This document shows positions 16,245 to 25,369 of a stretch of DNA of 64,000 bases, in pieces. The DNA is taken from contig CAWALL010000008.1 in the NCBI GenBank assembly GCA_963782885.1, positions 1-64,000 of the forward strand, in the 5' to 3' direction. A program made the position numbers and the translations under genes. A model generated the notes under the pieces. The model was not told the DNA's origin, did no database searches, and worked only from the letters and a program-made list of their open reading frames with translations. The DNA comes from DATAOG01 sp963782885. Its GTDB lineage: Bacteria; Pseudomonadota; Alphaproteobacteria; Geminicoccales; Geminicoccaceae. How positions within the stretch are numbered: position 1 is the first letter of the stretch; the number at the start of each line of letters is the position of its first letter.

Positions 16245-18380
16245 GTGGCCGCGGAGAACCTTCGAGTCTGGCCGGGTCTGCCCTGGCCGCTGGGCGCGAC
16301 CTGGGATGGGGCCGGGACCAATTTCGCCTTGTTCTCGGCGCATGCGGAGAAAGTCGAGCTGTGTCTGTTCGATGCCGACGGCGAGCGCGAGACGGCAAGG
16401 GTCCAGCTGCCCGAGTTCACGCACGAGATCTGGCACGGCTACCTGCCGGACGTGCGCCCGGGCCAGCTGTACGGCTACCGGGTCTATGGCCCCTACGAGC
16501 CCGCGGCCGGGCACCGCTTCAATCACCACAAGCTCCTGATCGACCCCTACGCCAAGGCGCTGGTGGGCGATCTGCGCTGGGACGACGCGCTGTTCGCCTA
16601 CCGGGTCGGCGATCCCAAGGCCGATCTGTCGTTCGACGAGCGCGACAGCGCGCCCTTCATGACCAAGTGCCAGGTGATCGACCCGGCGTTCACCTGGGGC
16701 GGGGCGCGGCCTGAGCAGCGGCCCTGGCACGAGACGGTCATCTACGAGATGCACGTCAAGGGCTTCACGATGCGCCATCCCGAGGTGCCCGAGACGCTTC
16801 GGGGCACCTTCGGGGGCCTGACCAGCGGCCCGGTGGTCGCCTATCTGCGCGCGCTCGGCGCCAGCGCGGTCGAGCTGTTGCCGGTGCACGCCTTCGTCCA
16901 CGACCGCCACCTGATCGAGCGTGGCCTTCGGAACTACTGGGGCTACAACACGATCGACTTCTTCGCGCCGCATCCGGAGTACCTGGGGCCGGGCGGGCTC
17001 GGCGAGGTCAAGACCTTCGTCCAGGTGATGCACGACGCCGGCCTCGAGGTCATCCTCGACGTCGTCTACAACCACACCGCCGAGGGCAGCCACATGGGCC
17101 CGACGCTGTCCTTCCGCGGTATCGACAACCGCTCCTACTACTATCTGATGGCCGGCGACGAGCGTCACTACAACGACTTCACCGGCACTGGCAACGCACT
17201 GGAATTGCGCCATCCCTACGTGCTGCGCATGGTCACCAATTCGCTCCGCTACTGGGTCGAGGAGATGCGGGTCGACGGCTTCCGCTTCGACCTCGCGACC
17301 ACGCTCGCTCGCGTCGACGGCCGGTTCGACGAGCATGCGAGCTTTCTCGATGCGGTCGCCCAGGACCCGGTGCTGGCCGGCGTCAAGCTGATCGCCGAGC
17401 CCTGGGACACGGGGCCCGGCGGCTATCAGGTCGGCAATTTCCCGCCCGGCTGGGCCGAGTGGAACGACCAGTACCGCGACACGGTGCGCAAGTTCTGGAA
17501 GGGCGATCCCGGCCAGCTGCCGGCGCTCGCCTCGCGTCTGTCCGGCTCGGCCGACGTCTATAACCACCGCGGAAGGCGGCCCTGGGCGAGCGTCAACTTC
17601 GTGACCGCCCACGACGGCTTCACGCTGCGCGACCTGGTCAGCTACGACCACAAGCACAACGAGGCCAACAAGGAGGACAACCGGGACGGCTCGGACAACA
17701 ACAACAGCTGGAACTGCGGCGTCGAGGGCGAGACCGACGACCCCGAGATCCAGGCGCTGCGCCGGCGCCAGATGCGCAACTTCCTGACCACGCTGCTGCT
17801 CGCGCAGGGCGTGCCGATGCTGGTCGCGGGCGACGAGTTCGCGCGCACCCAGGGCGGCAACAACAATCCGTATTGCCAGGACAGTGAGATCGGCTGGCTC
17901 GACTGGAATCTCAGCGCCGAGGGCGAGGGCCTGCTCGGGTTCACACAGCTGCTGATCCGGCTGCGGCGCGAGCACATCGTGTTCCACCGTGCGCGCTTCT
18001 TCCAGGGCAGGACGATCCCCGGCACCGAGGTCAAGGACGTGACCTGGCTGTGTCCTGACGGCGAAGAGATGACCGAGTCGGATTGGTCGGACCCGCAAGC
18101 GCGGACGCTCTGCCTGCTGTTGAGCGGCGAAGCCGGCCTGACGCATCTGACCGACCGCGGCGAGCAGGAGGCCGACGACACTTTCCTGTTGATCGTGAAC
18201 GCTTCGCACGAAGCGGCTGGCCAACGGCTGCCGGCGGGACCGGATAGCGTCCGCTGGCAGACGCTGATCGATACCGCCAAGGAGGTCATCAAGGAGGGTA
18301 GCGAGCAACTGGCGCCGAGCCAGGAGCTCGAGGTGTCCGGCCGCTCCGCGATGCTGCTGATCGAACGTCACGACCTCTGA
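16245..18380 (+). CDS. glgX: Glycogen debranching enzyme GlgX (GH13)
   Basis: The 711-residue protein has an N-terminal CBM48 domain and a GH13 barrel. VDGFRFDLA carries the nucleophile Asp, IAEPWD the acid/base Glu and TAHDGFTL the third catalytic Asp. GGNNNPYCQDSEIGWLDW is typical of GlgX/TreX. It hydrolyses alpha-1,6 bonds of glycogen limit dextrins. Translation starts at GTG 16245 after AAGGGAG. Length and motifs are normal. It is not next to glgP or glgA here, but lies 5 kb from the GDE-type debranching enzyme and GT4 gene. Confidence 0.95.
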   Translation: MAAENLRVWPGLPWPLGATWDGAGTNFALFSAHAEKVELCLFDADGERETARVQLPEFTHEIWHGYLPDVRPGQLYGYRVYGPYEPAAGHRFNHHKLLIDPYAKALVGDLRWDDALFAYRVGDPKADLSFDERDSAPFMTKCQVIDPAFTWGGARPEQRPWHETVIYEMHVKGFTMRHPEVPETLRGTFGGLTSGPVVAYLRALGASAVELLPVHAFVHDRHLIERGLRNYWGYNTIDFFAPHPEYLGPGGLGEVKTFVQVMHDAGLEVILDVVYNHTAEGSHMGPTLSFRGIDNRSYYYLMAGDERHYNDFTGTGNALELRHPYVLRMVTNSLRYWVEEMRVDGFRFDLATTLARVDGRFDEHASFLDAVAQDPVLAGVKLIAEPWDTGPGGYQVGNFPPGWAEWNDQYRDTVRKFWKGDPGQLPALASRLSGSADVYNHRGRRPWASVNFVTAHDGFTLRDLVSYDHKHNEANKEDNRDGSDNNNSWNCGVEGETDDPEIQALRRRQMRNFLTTLLLAQGVPMLVAGDEFARTQGGNNNPYCQDSEIGWLDWNLSAEGEGLLGFTQLLIRLRREHIVFHRARFFQGRTIPGTEVKDVTWLCPDGEEMTESDWSDPQARTLCLLLSGEAGLTHLTDRGEQEADDTFLLIVNASHEAAGQRLPAGPDSVRWQTLIDTAKEVIKEGSEQLAPSQELEVSGRSAMLLIERHDL

Positions 18381-18471
18381 TCGCCAGCAATCGGAACCCG
18401 GAGCGTGCCCGGAGAGTTGGCCTGAGGGGCAGAGCTTGACAGTATCGCCCAGTCACCGGGGAGAATTGACC

Positions 18472-18906
18472 GTGAAATTGCACATCTTCGCTACCACGCT
18501 CGTGGCCTTGACCCTGGCCGGGTCGGCCGTGGCGCAGCAAAAGGGGGATGCGGCGGCGGGCCACGAGCTCGCCAATCAGTTCTGCTCCTCCTGCCACATC
18601 GTCGGCACCGAGCGGGTCGGCAGCGACGCGGCGCCGCCGTTCCGGGCGATCGCCGCCGATCCGGCCAAGACCTTCACCGAACTGCATGCCTGGCGGGGTC
18701 CGATGCACCCCGTGATCTCGAACCTGTCGCTCACCACGCGGCAGATCGCCGACATCAACGCCTACCTCGACAGCCTGCGCACGTCCTCCGAGCCGGCCGC
18801 GCCGCCGGCATCCGAAGACGCCGCGTCGCGCAAGAACCCGCCGCCGGCGATCCGCAACGCGCCGCCGGAAAAGCTGGGCCAGCCGATCGAGCCCAGACCG
18901 AAATGA
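18472..18906 (+). CDS. Periplasmic monoheme c-type cytochrome
   Basis: GTG 18472, preceded by GGGGAG, opens a signal peptide (HIFATTLVALTLAGSAVAQ) and a class I cytochrome c domain. CSSCH binds the heme, and a distal Met is available in RGPMHPVISNLSL. The last 40 residues are Pro/Ala-rich and disordered. The protein is about 144 residues and probably acts as a soluble electron carrier in the periplasm. The partner is unknown. Confidence 0.88.
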   Translation: MKLHIFATTLVALTLAGSAVAQQKGDAAAGHELANQFCSSCHIVGTERVGSDAAPPFRAIAADPAKTFTELHAWRGPMHPVISNLSLTTRQIADINAYLDSLRTSSEPAAPPASEDAASRKNPPPAIRNAPPEKLGQPIEPRPK

Positions 18907-18912
18907 GCCGGG

Positions 18913-19338
18913 CTACTTGCCGAGCCTGACGCTGCCGTCCTCGAGCAGCGTCCACTCGGGGTTCCAGGCGACCTCCCAGGGATGGCCGTCCGGGTCGGCG
19001 AAATAGCCGGAATAGCCGCCCCAGAACGCGTCCTCGGCGGGCTTGAGGATGGTGGCGCCGGCCGCCTTGGCCTCGGCAAGCACCTGATCGACCTCCTCGC
19101 GCGAGCGCGTGTTGTAGGCGAGTGCTATGCCGCCGAAGCTGACCCCGCTGTCCGGCAGCCGGGCATCGGCCGCGAGCGCGGCGCGCGACCAGAGTGCCAG
19201 CACCGCGCCGCCGATCTGGAAAAAGACGACCTCCGCGTGGGCGTTGCGGCGGCGCCAGCCGAGCCCTTCCTCGTAGAAGCGGCGGGCTCGCTCGAGATCG
19301 GCGACGCCGAGCGTCACCAGGCTCAGACGCTGCTCCAT
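18913..19338 (-). CDS. VOC (glyoxalase/dioxygenase fold) family protein
   Basis: The 141-residue product begins MEQRLSLVTLGVADLERARRF and ends GYFADPDGHPWEVAWNP, the standard start and end of a two-module VOC protein. The final Glu-like metal position is present in WEV. Function ranges from glyoxalase to antibiotic-binding proteins, so no substrate is assigned. Its start overlaps the end of the AraC gene by 16 bases, so it is the last gene of the catabolic operon. Confidence 0.85.
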   Translation of the reverse strand: MEQRLSLVTLGVADLERARRFYEEGLGWRRRNAHAEVVFFQIGGAVLALWSRAALAADARLPDSGVSFGGIALAYNTRSREEVDQVLAEAKAAGATILKPAEDAFWGGYSGYFADPDGHPWEVAWNPEWTLLEDGSVRLGK

Positions 19339-20237
19339 GGCTGTTCTCCTCGGATCGATCGTTCGATCCCCGGGAACCTAGGCATGGCGGCGTGCGCGGT
19401 CTTGAACAAATCGGACATCGAGAGCGTGCTGTGCGGGTCGCCGAGCAATGCGCCCGGCGTCCGCTCGGTGAGCGCACCGAGTTCGCGGGTCATGTGGGCC
19501 TGATCGGCATAGCCGGCCGCGGCGGCCAGGGCTGCCAGCGCCGGTCGCGGCGGTCGTCGGCCGGCGAGCGTCAGCAGCCGCTGCAGCCGGAGCACCCGTT
19601 GCAAGGTCTTGGGACCATAGCCGACGTTCGCTCGAAACCGCCGCCGCAGCTGCCGGTCGCTGACCCCGAGCCGCGCGCCCAGACGCTCGATGCGGCCGCC
19701 CGGATGGCGGGCGAGCCAGCGTACCGCGGCGGCGACCAGCGGGTCGCCCGGCCGGGCGGCATGGGTGCGCACCGCCAGCCCGGCTGCGGCCAAGGCGAGC
19801 TTGGCTTCCAGCCCGGGTGCTGCCGCGATCTGCTCGCAGAGCTGGTCCGCGCCGCGCCCCCAAAGCTCGCGCAGCCGGGTCTCCCGATCGAGGAGCTCGC
19901 TCGCCGGCGAGCCGAGCACGCAGGCCGCGGCGCCGGGATGGAAGCGGACGCCGATCACGATCGCGCGCGCCGGCAGCTCGGCGATCACGGTGCGGGTCGC
20001 GGGGCCGGCGACCACCGGTGGCGCCTCCCCGACCCAGACGATGTCGGCGCAGCCGTCGGGCAGCACCCGCTGCGGATGCGCGCGCTGGCCAGCGCCGATC
20101 ACCTGTGACCACAGGCAGAGCACGTGCGTTGCGAGTGCCGGCGGCGGGCGGTACTCGCGATAGCTCGTCGATGGCGCCCCGGCGGCGTCGGCGGCCGGCT
20201 CGGGCCTCGGGTCGAGATGGTGCGCGGCGGCGACCAC
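19323..20237 (-). CDS. AraC-family transcriptional regulator
   Basis: The C-terminal 100 residues form the AraC DNA-binding domain (RIERLGARLGVSDRQLRRRF, then GYADQAHMTRELGALTERTP). The N-terminal domain, with YREYRPPPAL and VLPDGCADIVW, resembles the DUF6597 effector domain. GTG 20237 is taken as start because it is the first codon in frame after the preceding stop; no good ribosome site is visible. Position inside a catabolic operon suggests local control of it. Confidence 0.8.
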   Translation of the reverse strand: MVAAAHHLDPRPEPAADAAGAPSTSYREYRPPPALATHVLCLWSQVIGAGQRAHPQRVLPDGCADIVWVGEAPPVVAGPATRTVIAELPARAIVIGVRFHPGAAACVLGSPASELLDRETRLRELWGRGADQLCEQIAAAPGLEAKLALAAAGLAVRTHAARPGDPLVAAAVRWLARHPGGRIERLGARLGVSDRQLRRRFRANVGYGPKTLQRVLRLQRLLTLAGRRPPRPALAALAAAAGYADQAHMTRELGALTERTPGALLGDPHSTLSMSDLFKTAHAAMPRFPGIERSIRGEQPWSSV

Positions 20238-20250
20238 GGCTGCGGCGGCC

Positions 20251-21150
20251 TCAGGAGGGATTTCCGAAACCGTAGAGCCGGGCCGGATTGGCGACCAGGA
20301 TGCGTTCCAGCGCCGCCGCGTCCTCGAACCAGGCGCCGAGCGCGTCGACCAGGTCACCATCGTCCGGCATCGGCATCGGCATCGGCACGCCCTGCGCCCG
20401 CTCGGGCAGGTTCGGATGCGGCCAGTCGGTGCCCCAGACGAGCCGCTCCGGCGCAGCGGCCTCGAGCGCGCGCACAAAGGGCATGATCATCCGGAACGGC
20501 GGGCCCTCCAGATCGCACCGATAGGCGCAGAGCTTGACCCAGCCGCGGCCGGACTCGAGCAGCCGGAGCATGGCCCGGAAGCCCGGCTGGTCCGGTCCGG
20601 CCCCCGGATCGATCGCCCCCAGATGGTCGATCACCACGTTCACCGGCAGCGCGAGCAGGCGCGGCAGGGCCTCGGCCAGCATCTCGGGCGCGGCGTAGAT
20701 CTGGACGTGCCAGCCGAGGGGCGCGACCTTGGCGGCGACCGTCTCGAGCGCCTCGAGCGACACCCCGCCGCCGCTGTGCAGGAGGTTGAGGCGGGTGCCG
20801 CGAAAGCCCGCGGCGTCGAGGCGGGCGAGCTCCGGCTCGTCGACGGTCGCCGGCACCACGGCGATCCCGCGCGCTCGCGCGCCGAGCCGCCGGATGGCGT
20901 CCTCGGTGCAGCGGTGGTCGTTGCCGTAGACGCTCGGCTGCACGATCACGGTGCGTTCGAGTCCCAGGATGTCCTGCAGACGCAGATAGTCTTCGAGCGG
21001 GGAGTCCGGCGGCGTGTAGCCGCGCTCCGGCACCAACGGGAAGCGGGCTGCGGGCCCGAACACGTGGCAGTGGCAGTCGGTGGCGCCGGGCGGCAGCTCG
21101 AGCCGCGGGCGGCGCGGGCGGGGCAGGGGGCCTTGAACCGGCTTCGACAT
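20251..21150 (-). CDS. Amidohydrolase-superfamily lactonase/isomerase (LigI-like, Amidohydro_2)
   Basis: The 299-residue protein starts at ATG 21150. The metal-site-like DCHCHVFG, the strand-end RGTRLNLL, VVIDHLGAID and LVWGTDWPHPN match the family of 2-pyrone-4,6-dicarboxylate lactonase and D-galactarolactone isomerase. These act on lactones or sugar-acid intermediates. The gene lies 25 bases after the alcohol dehydrogenase gene and 13 bases before the AraC start. A hexamer repeat codes for the short PMPMPM run near the end. Confidence 0.82.
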   Translation of the reverse strand: MSKPVQGPLPRPRRPRLELPPGATDCHCHVFGPAARFPLVPERGYTPPDSPLEDYLRLQDILGLERTVIVQPSVYGNDHRCTEDAIRRLGARARGIAVVPATVDEPELARLDAAGFRGTRLNLLHSGGGVSLEALETVAAKVAPLGWHVQIYAAPEMLAEALPRLLALPVNVVIDHLGAIDPGAGPDQPGFRAMLRLLESGRGWVKLCAYRCDLEGPPFRMIMPFVRALEAAAPERLVWGTDWPHPNLPERAQGVPMPMPMPDDGDLVDALGAWFEDAAALERILVANPARLYGFGNPS

Positions 21151-21175
21151 TGCGATCACCGACGTTCGAGTGCGC

Positions 21176-22324
21176 CTAGACCTCGGCCAGCTCCGGGGCG
21201 GGGAGGATGGTCGATTTGACCGTGCGCATGGCGATCGCGTCGGCGATCGCGCTGGCAAGACCGTCCTCGTCGAACGGGTAGAGCGTCTGCATCTCGAGCC
21301 AGGGATAGCGGTCGCGGGCGCGATCGAGCATCTGGACACCGAGCGCCAGGTCATTGGCGGTGAACGCCCACGAGCCCAGCACGTTCAGATCCTTGGTGCA
21401 GATCCGGTGCCAGTTCGTGGAGATCGAGCCGGCGTCGGTGAACTGGCCCATCTCGACGTAGGTGCCGCCGTCCCGCAGCATCTCAATGCCCTCGGGCCCG
21501 GCCGAGGGATGGCCCGAGCAGTCCATCACCAGATCGGCGCCGAAGCCGCCGACCAGCTCGCGCACGCGCCCGATGCGCTCCTCCGGCGTCCGGTATTCCT
21601 CGAGGTCGACGGTCGCCGCGGCGCCGAAGCGGCGGGCGAGCGCAAGGCGTGGCCTCTCGGGGGCGCCGACGCAGAGCACGCGTCCGGCGCCCATCTCCTG
21701 CGCCGCCGCGACCGCGAGGATGCCGATCGGTCCCGAGCCCTGGATCACGACCGTGTCGTTCCAGCGGAAGCCGCCGGCGCGGGTCGCGCGATTGAAGGCG
21801 CGGATACAGGAAGTGAGCGGCTCCGAGAGCGCGCCGAGCCGCAGCGGCATGTCGTCCGGCAGCTTGTAGATCTTGGTGCCGGGCAACTCCTCCAGGTCGA
21901 CGTAGACGTATTCGGCAAAGCCGCCCCAAAGGTGCGGCGGTTTGTCGAACCCGAGGTAGCGGCCGTAATAGACCGGGGTCAGGCACTTGTTGGCGGTCTC
22001 GGGGTAGTGCAGGCAGTAGTGGCAGCTGCCGCAGGGCATCAGCGGCGGCAGCATGACCTTGGAGCCGACCGCGAGCGGCAGGCCCATGAAGTCGGCCTCG
22101 AGCTCCGGGCCAATCTCGACGATCATGCCCGCGAGCTCGTGGCCGAGGGTGAACGGCCAGGGCAGCGGCTTCGGCCAATGGCCCTTCAGGATGTGCAAGT
22201 CGGTACCGCAGACGCCGCAGGCGCCGATCCGGATCAGTGCGGCCTTGGCCGGTATTTCCGGTTTTGGAACCTCGCGGATGACCGGCGACGCGCCCGGGCC
22301 GGCGAAGGTCGCGACCCGGATCAT
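21176..22324 (-). CDS. Zinc-dependent alcohol dehydrogenase (MDR family)
   Basis: The 382-residue protein has CGVCGTDLHI with the catalytic zinc Cys, GHELAGMIVEIG with the His, and a structural zinc cluster CGSCHYCLHYPETANKC. The Rossmann motif is GSGPIGILA. It should oxidise a secondary alcohol or polyol with NAD(P). Its ATG overlaps the stop of the upstream oxidoreductase (ATGA), showing translational coupling within the operon. Confidence 0.9.
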   Translation of the reverse strand: MIRVATFAGPGASPVIREVPKPEIPAKAALIRIGACGVCGTDLHILKGHWPKPLPWPFTLGHELAGMIVEIGPELEADFMGLPLAVGSKVMLPPLMPCGSCHYCLHYPETANKCLTPVYYGRYLGFDKPPHLWGGFAEYVYVDLEELPGTKIYKLPDDMPLRLGALSEPLTSCIRAFNRATRAGGFRWNDTVVIQGSGPIGILAVAAAQEMGAGRVLCVGAPERPRLALARRFGAAATVDLEEYRTPEERIGRVRELVGGFGADLVMDCSGHPSAGPEGIEMLRDGGTYVEMGQFTDAGSISTNWHRICTKDLNVLGSWAFTANDLALGVQMLDRARDRYPWLEMQTLYPFDEDGLASAIADAIAMRTVKSTILPAPELAEV

Positions 22325-23640
22325 GCCGCGCGGCTCCTTTGGCTGGACTCCGCGACCATCTGGCGTCGGATGCGGACCGCCTGGGAGCCGTCGTCGAGCT
22401 CGACGTCGGCAGCCGAGAGGATCTCTCCGGAGGCGACATCGCGCTTGAGGCGGACGTGGGCGAGCCCGATCGGCAGCGCGTCGAGCGTCCGCGAGCGCTG
22501 GGCCGGGATCAGCTTGCCGTAGACCGTGTAGCCACCCTCGCCGTCCAGCATCTCGCCGGCTTTGAGCGGACGCTTGGCGGTCGCGACCGCATCGCCCCGC
22601 CATTCGGTGCTGCAGCCCGTGGGCTCGCCGCGCAGCGCCGCGTTCAGGACCGAGATCGAAAGCTCGAGCCCGATCAGGTGGTAGGGCTTGTACATCGCCG
22701 CGTAGCGGCCGCTGTCGTCCGTCTTCAGGCCGTACTGGCGAAAGCAGGCGGCGGCATAGTCGTTGGGTGCCTCGAGCACGACGTAGACGCCCCAGCGCAG
22801 ATCCCGGAAAACCGGTCGGCCGTCGCGCTCGAGCGAGGACACGACCTCGACCATGTTCTTGCCACTCAGGCAGCCGCCCAACGTCCGCGGCCGCAGGACC
22901 TGGGCCAGGTCGTCGACGCCGCACGGTGGAAAACCGAGGCCGTCCTCGGGCACCTCGAGGCCGCAGGCGTTGGCGATCGCCGCCATCTCGATCGCGGACT
23001 TGGTGCCGTCGAGGAAGGAATTGAACATCTGCGGGTTCATGCCCGCGGCCGCCGCCTGCTCCGGCGTCAGGCCGTAGTGCGGCCAGACCTCGTCGGGCGT
23101 CACCGTATGGAACTTGGGCAGATACTTCGTGCCCTTGCCGGCCGCCATGACGGTGAAGCCCGTGGCCCGCGCCCAGTCGACCATTTCCGCGACCAGCGAC
23201 GGCTGATCGCCGTAGGCCATCGAGTAGACGACGCCGGCCGCTCGGGCCTCCGCCGCGAGCAGCGGGCCGGCGAGCACGTCCGCCTCGACGTTGACCATGA
23301 CGATCGACCTGCCCGCCTCGATCGCGGCCAGCGCGTGCGCGATGCCGGCGGCCGGCGCCCCGGTCGCCTCGATCACGACCTCGACCCCGTCGGCGGTGCA
23401 GGCGTCGGCGCCGCGATCGACGAAGCGGGTGCGGCCGATCCGGGCGTCGTCCCAGCCGACGTTCCGGCAGGCATTCCGTGCCCGCTCCGGGGCGAGATCG
23501 GCGATCACCGCCACTTCCACACCCGGTATGGTCGGCACCTGGGAAAGAAACATCGAGCCGAACTTGCCGGCGCCGATCAGGCCGACCCGGACCGGCCGGC
23601 CGGCGGCGGCCCGGGCGGCGAGCTTGGTCATCAGGTTCAT
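22321..23640 (-). CDS. NAD(P)-dependent oxidoreductase with C-terminal SAF domain (homoserine dehydrogenase-like)
   Basis: The 439-residue protein has an N-terminal Rossmann fold (VGLIGAGKFGSMFLSQ), a central GFO/IDH- or homoserine-dehydrogenase-like region (EATGAPAAGIAHAL, AAGKGTKYLPKFH) and a C-terminal SAF domain (LKAGEMLDGEGGYTVYGKL). SAF-containing members occur in sugar and polyol catabolic operons; the substrate is not evident. It starts two bases after the PhyH dioxygenase and overlaps the next gene. Confidence 0.85.
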   Translation of the reverse strand: MNLMTKLAARAAAGRPVRVGLIGAGKFGSMFLSQVPTIPGVEVAVIADLAPERARNACRNVGWDDARIGRTRFVDRGADACTADGVEVVIEATGAPAAGIAHALAAIEAGRSIVMVNVEADVLAGPLLAAEARAAGVVYSMAYGDQPSLVAEMVDWARATGFTVMAAGKGTKYLPKFHTVTPDEVWPHYGLTPEQAAAAGMNPQMFNSFLDGTKSAIEMAAIANACGLEVPEDGLGFPPCGVDDLAQVLRPRTLGGCLSGKNMVEVVSSLERDGRPVFRDLRWGVYVVLEAPNDYAAACFRQYGLKTDDSGRYAAMYKPYHLIGLELSISVLNAALRGEPTGCSTEWRGDAVATAKRPLKAGEMLDGEGGYTVYGKLIPAQRSRTLDALPIGLAHVRLKRDVASGEILSAADVELDDGSQAVRIRRQMVAESSQRSRAA

Positions 23641-23642
23641 GG

Positions 23643-24443
23643 CTATTCGGCCGCGATCTTGTGGCTGCGGGCGTATTGCAGCAGCGCGTCGGGCGCCACC
23701 GCCTCGATCGGCGTGAAGTCGCGATGCGCGATCCAGGGCTCGCGGGTGAACTTGGTGATGTGGTTCGAGACTGCGCACAGCGTCAGGTAGACGATCTTGC
23801 GCGGATAGGGCGTGATGTTGGGCGGCGAGGCGTGCACCAGATTGCCGTGGAACATCAGCACCGAGCCGGGCTTGCCGGTCGGCGCGACGATGCCGCCGTC
23901 CGCCACGAGCTTGGTGATGGTCTCGTGATCGAGCGTCCACAAGGGGTAAGAGGTGGTCGCGAGGTCGTGGCCGGCGGCGAGCACGCCTTGTTTGTGACTT
24001 TTCGGGATGAACATCAAAGGTCCGTTGACCGCCATGACCTCGTCGAGGAACACCGAGATGTTCATCGCGCGCGCGTCCGGCATGCCGTCGTCGCGCGCCC
24101 AGGTGCCGTAGTCCTGGTGCCACTGCCAGACCTCGCCGTCGAACGGCGCCTTGGCGTTGATCTTGAACTGGTGCATGTAGACCGGCTCGCCGAACAGCTG
24201 CTCGAGCGGCTCGATCAGGCGCGGGTCGGAGCCCAACAGGCGGAACGCCTCGTTGTAGGTGTGGGCCGCGAACGCGGTCCGGGGTGCTCCCGACTTCTCG
24301 CGCCAGACCTCCTTGCGCTCGGTCCGATAGATCGCCTCGGCCTCGGTCCGCAGGATCGCGATCTCCTCCTCGGAAAAGCATTCGGGCAGGAAGATGTAGC
24401 CCTGCTCGTCGAACTCGCTCAGTTGCGCGTCGGTCAAACGCAT
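23643..24443 (-). CDS. PhyH-family Fe(II)/2-oxoglutarate dioxygenase
   Basis: The 266-residue product shows the double-stranded beta-helix iron site: WHQDYG supplies the His and Asp and NLVHAS the distal His. PYPRKIVYLTL lies near the 2-oxoglutarate end. Family members hydroxylate phytanoyl-CoA, ectoine, phosphonates and other small molecules. As the first enzyme after the GntR regulator it probably performs the entry hydroxylation of the pathway; this is inference. Confidence 0.85.
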   Translation of the reverse strand: MRLTDAQLSEFDEQGYIFLPECFSEEEIAILRTEAEAIYRTERKEVWREKSGAPRTAFAAHTYNEAFRLLGSDPRLIEPLEQLFGEPVYMHQFKINAKAPFDGEVWQWHQDYGTWARDDGMPDARAMNISVFLDEVMAVNGPLMFIPKSHKQGVLAAGHDLATTSYPLWTLDHETITKLVADGGIVAPTGKPGSVLMFHGNLVHASPPNITPYPRKIVYLTLCAVSNHITKFTREPWIAHRDFTPIEAVAPDALLQYARSHKIAAE

Positions 24444-24475
24444 CGCCGTCTCCTCAAGCTCTTAGTTGTCTCTGC

Positions 24476-25180
24476 TCAGGCAGCTGCCGCCTCGGCCTCG
24501 AGGTGTGCCGCCGCCTGAGCACCTGCGCGGAGCGCATGCTCGCGCGCCGTCCGCGCCGCCGCCTCGACCTCGCCCGCGAGCACTGCAGCCAGGATCGCCC
24601 GATGCTCGCGCCAGACCATGGCCCGGTGCTCCGGCACCTCCAGCACGGCGCCCATGGCGCGCATGAACTGCGGCCACTGCGGCGCCACGGTCGCCTCGAT
24701 CGCGGCATTGCCCGAGAGCCGGTAAAGGGCGGTGTGAAACGTTACATCGGCCGCGATCAACGCTCCGGCCGAGGCCTCGTCAGCGAGGCCGAGCCCGGCC
24801 TCGAGCGCCTGCTCCGCCTGCGCGCAAGCCGCCCGCTCGAGCGTCCCGCTCCGCCCGCGCTCGGCGGCCAGCCCGGCCGCCAGCGCGTCGAGCGCCGCCC
24901 GGACCTGATAGAGATCCTGGACCTGGTCCGGCTCGAGCGGCGCGACCGCCAAGCCCTTGCGGCCGTGCTCGACCGCCAGCCCCTGACGCTTCACCAGCTG
25001 GAGCGCGTGGCTCACGGGCTGGCGCGACACGCCGAGCAGCGCCGCCACCTCGTCCTGGCGCAGCCGCTGGCCAGGCGCCAATGTGCCGGCGGCGATCGCC
25101 GCCACCAACCGCTCGTAGACCAGGTCGATCAGGACCGTGCCGCCCGGCAGCGGCTCAAGCGGCCAATTCTCGGTTTTCAA
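24476..25180 (-). CDS. GntR/FadR-type transcriptional regulator
   Basis: From TTG 25180, with GGAGAC just upstream, the protein has a winged helix (VYERLVAAIAAGTLAPGQRL, then RQDEVAALLGVSRQPV) and a C-terminal FCD ligand-binding domain with His residues (DVTFHTALYRLSGN, WREHRAILAAV) that bind a metal in this family. About 234 residues. It heads the operon, 32 bases before the dioxygenase, and probably represses it until a pathway acid binds. Confidence 0.85.
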   Translation of the reverse strand: MKTENWPLEPLPGGTVLIDLVYERLVAAIAAGTLAPGQRLRQDEVAALLGVSRQPVSHALQLVKRQGLAVEHGRKGLAVAPLEPDQVQDLYQVRAALDALAAGLAAERGRSGTLERAACAQAEQALEAGLGLADEASAGALIAADVTFHTALYRLSGNAAIEATVAPQWPQFMRAMGAVLEVPEHRAMVWREHRAILAAVLAGEVEAAARTAREHALRAGAQAAAHLEAEAAAA

Positions 25181-25198
25181 GTTGTCTCCACCGGTCGT

Positions 25199-25216
25199 TT
25201 GGAATTCGGAATTCGA
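25199..25216. promoter_or_regulatory. GGAATTC direct repeat upstream of the GntR gene
   Basis: GGAATTCGGAATTCG places two EcoRI-like palindromic hexamers seven bases apart, about 20-35 bases before the TTG start of the regulator and within an unusually AT-rich patch. This is a plausible autoregulatory operator. No experimental or family-level consensus supports it. Confidence 0.35.
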
Positions 25217-25369
25217 TTTGTGCCACGCTGCTGCCGCGGCGTCAAGGGGCCTGGCGCTGCAAGCTGAGCTGCGACCGCATGTGCGCGATGCTTCCCGCGA
25301 GGACGCGCTCGTGACAGATTCCATTTCTCCGTGGCCCGCGGTGTGGCTCATCTGAGAAAGGTCGGTGGA

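Noticed and set aside
20369..20392. GGCATC hexamer repeat in the amidohydrolase gene
   Set aside because: It is in frame, only three units long, and merely encodes a short Pro-Met run.
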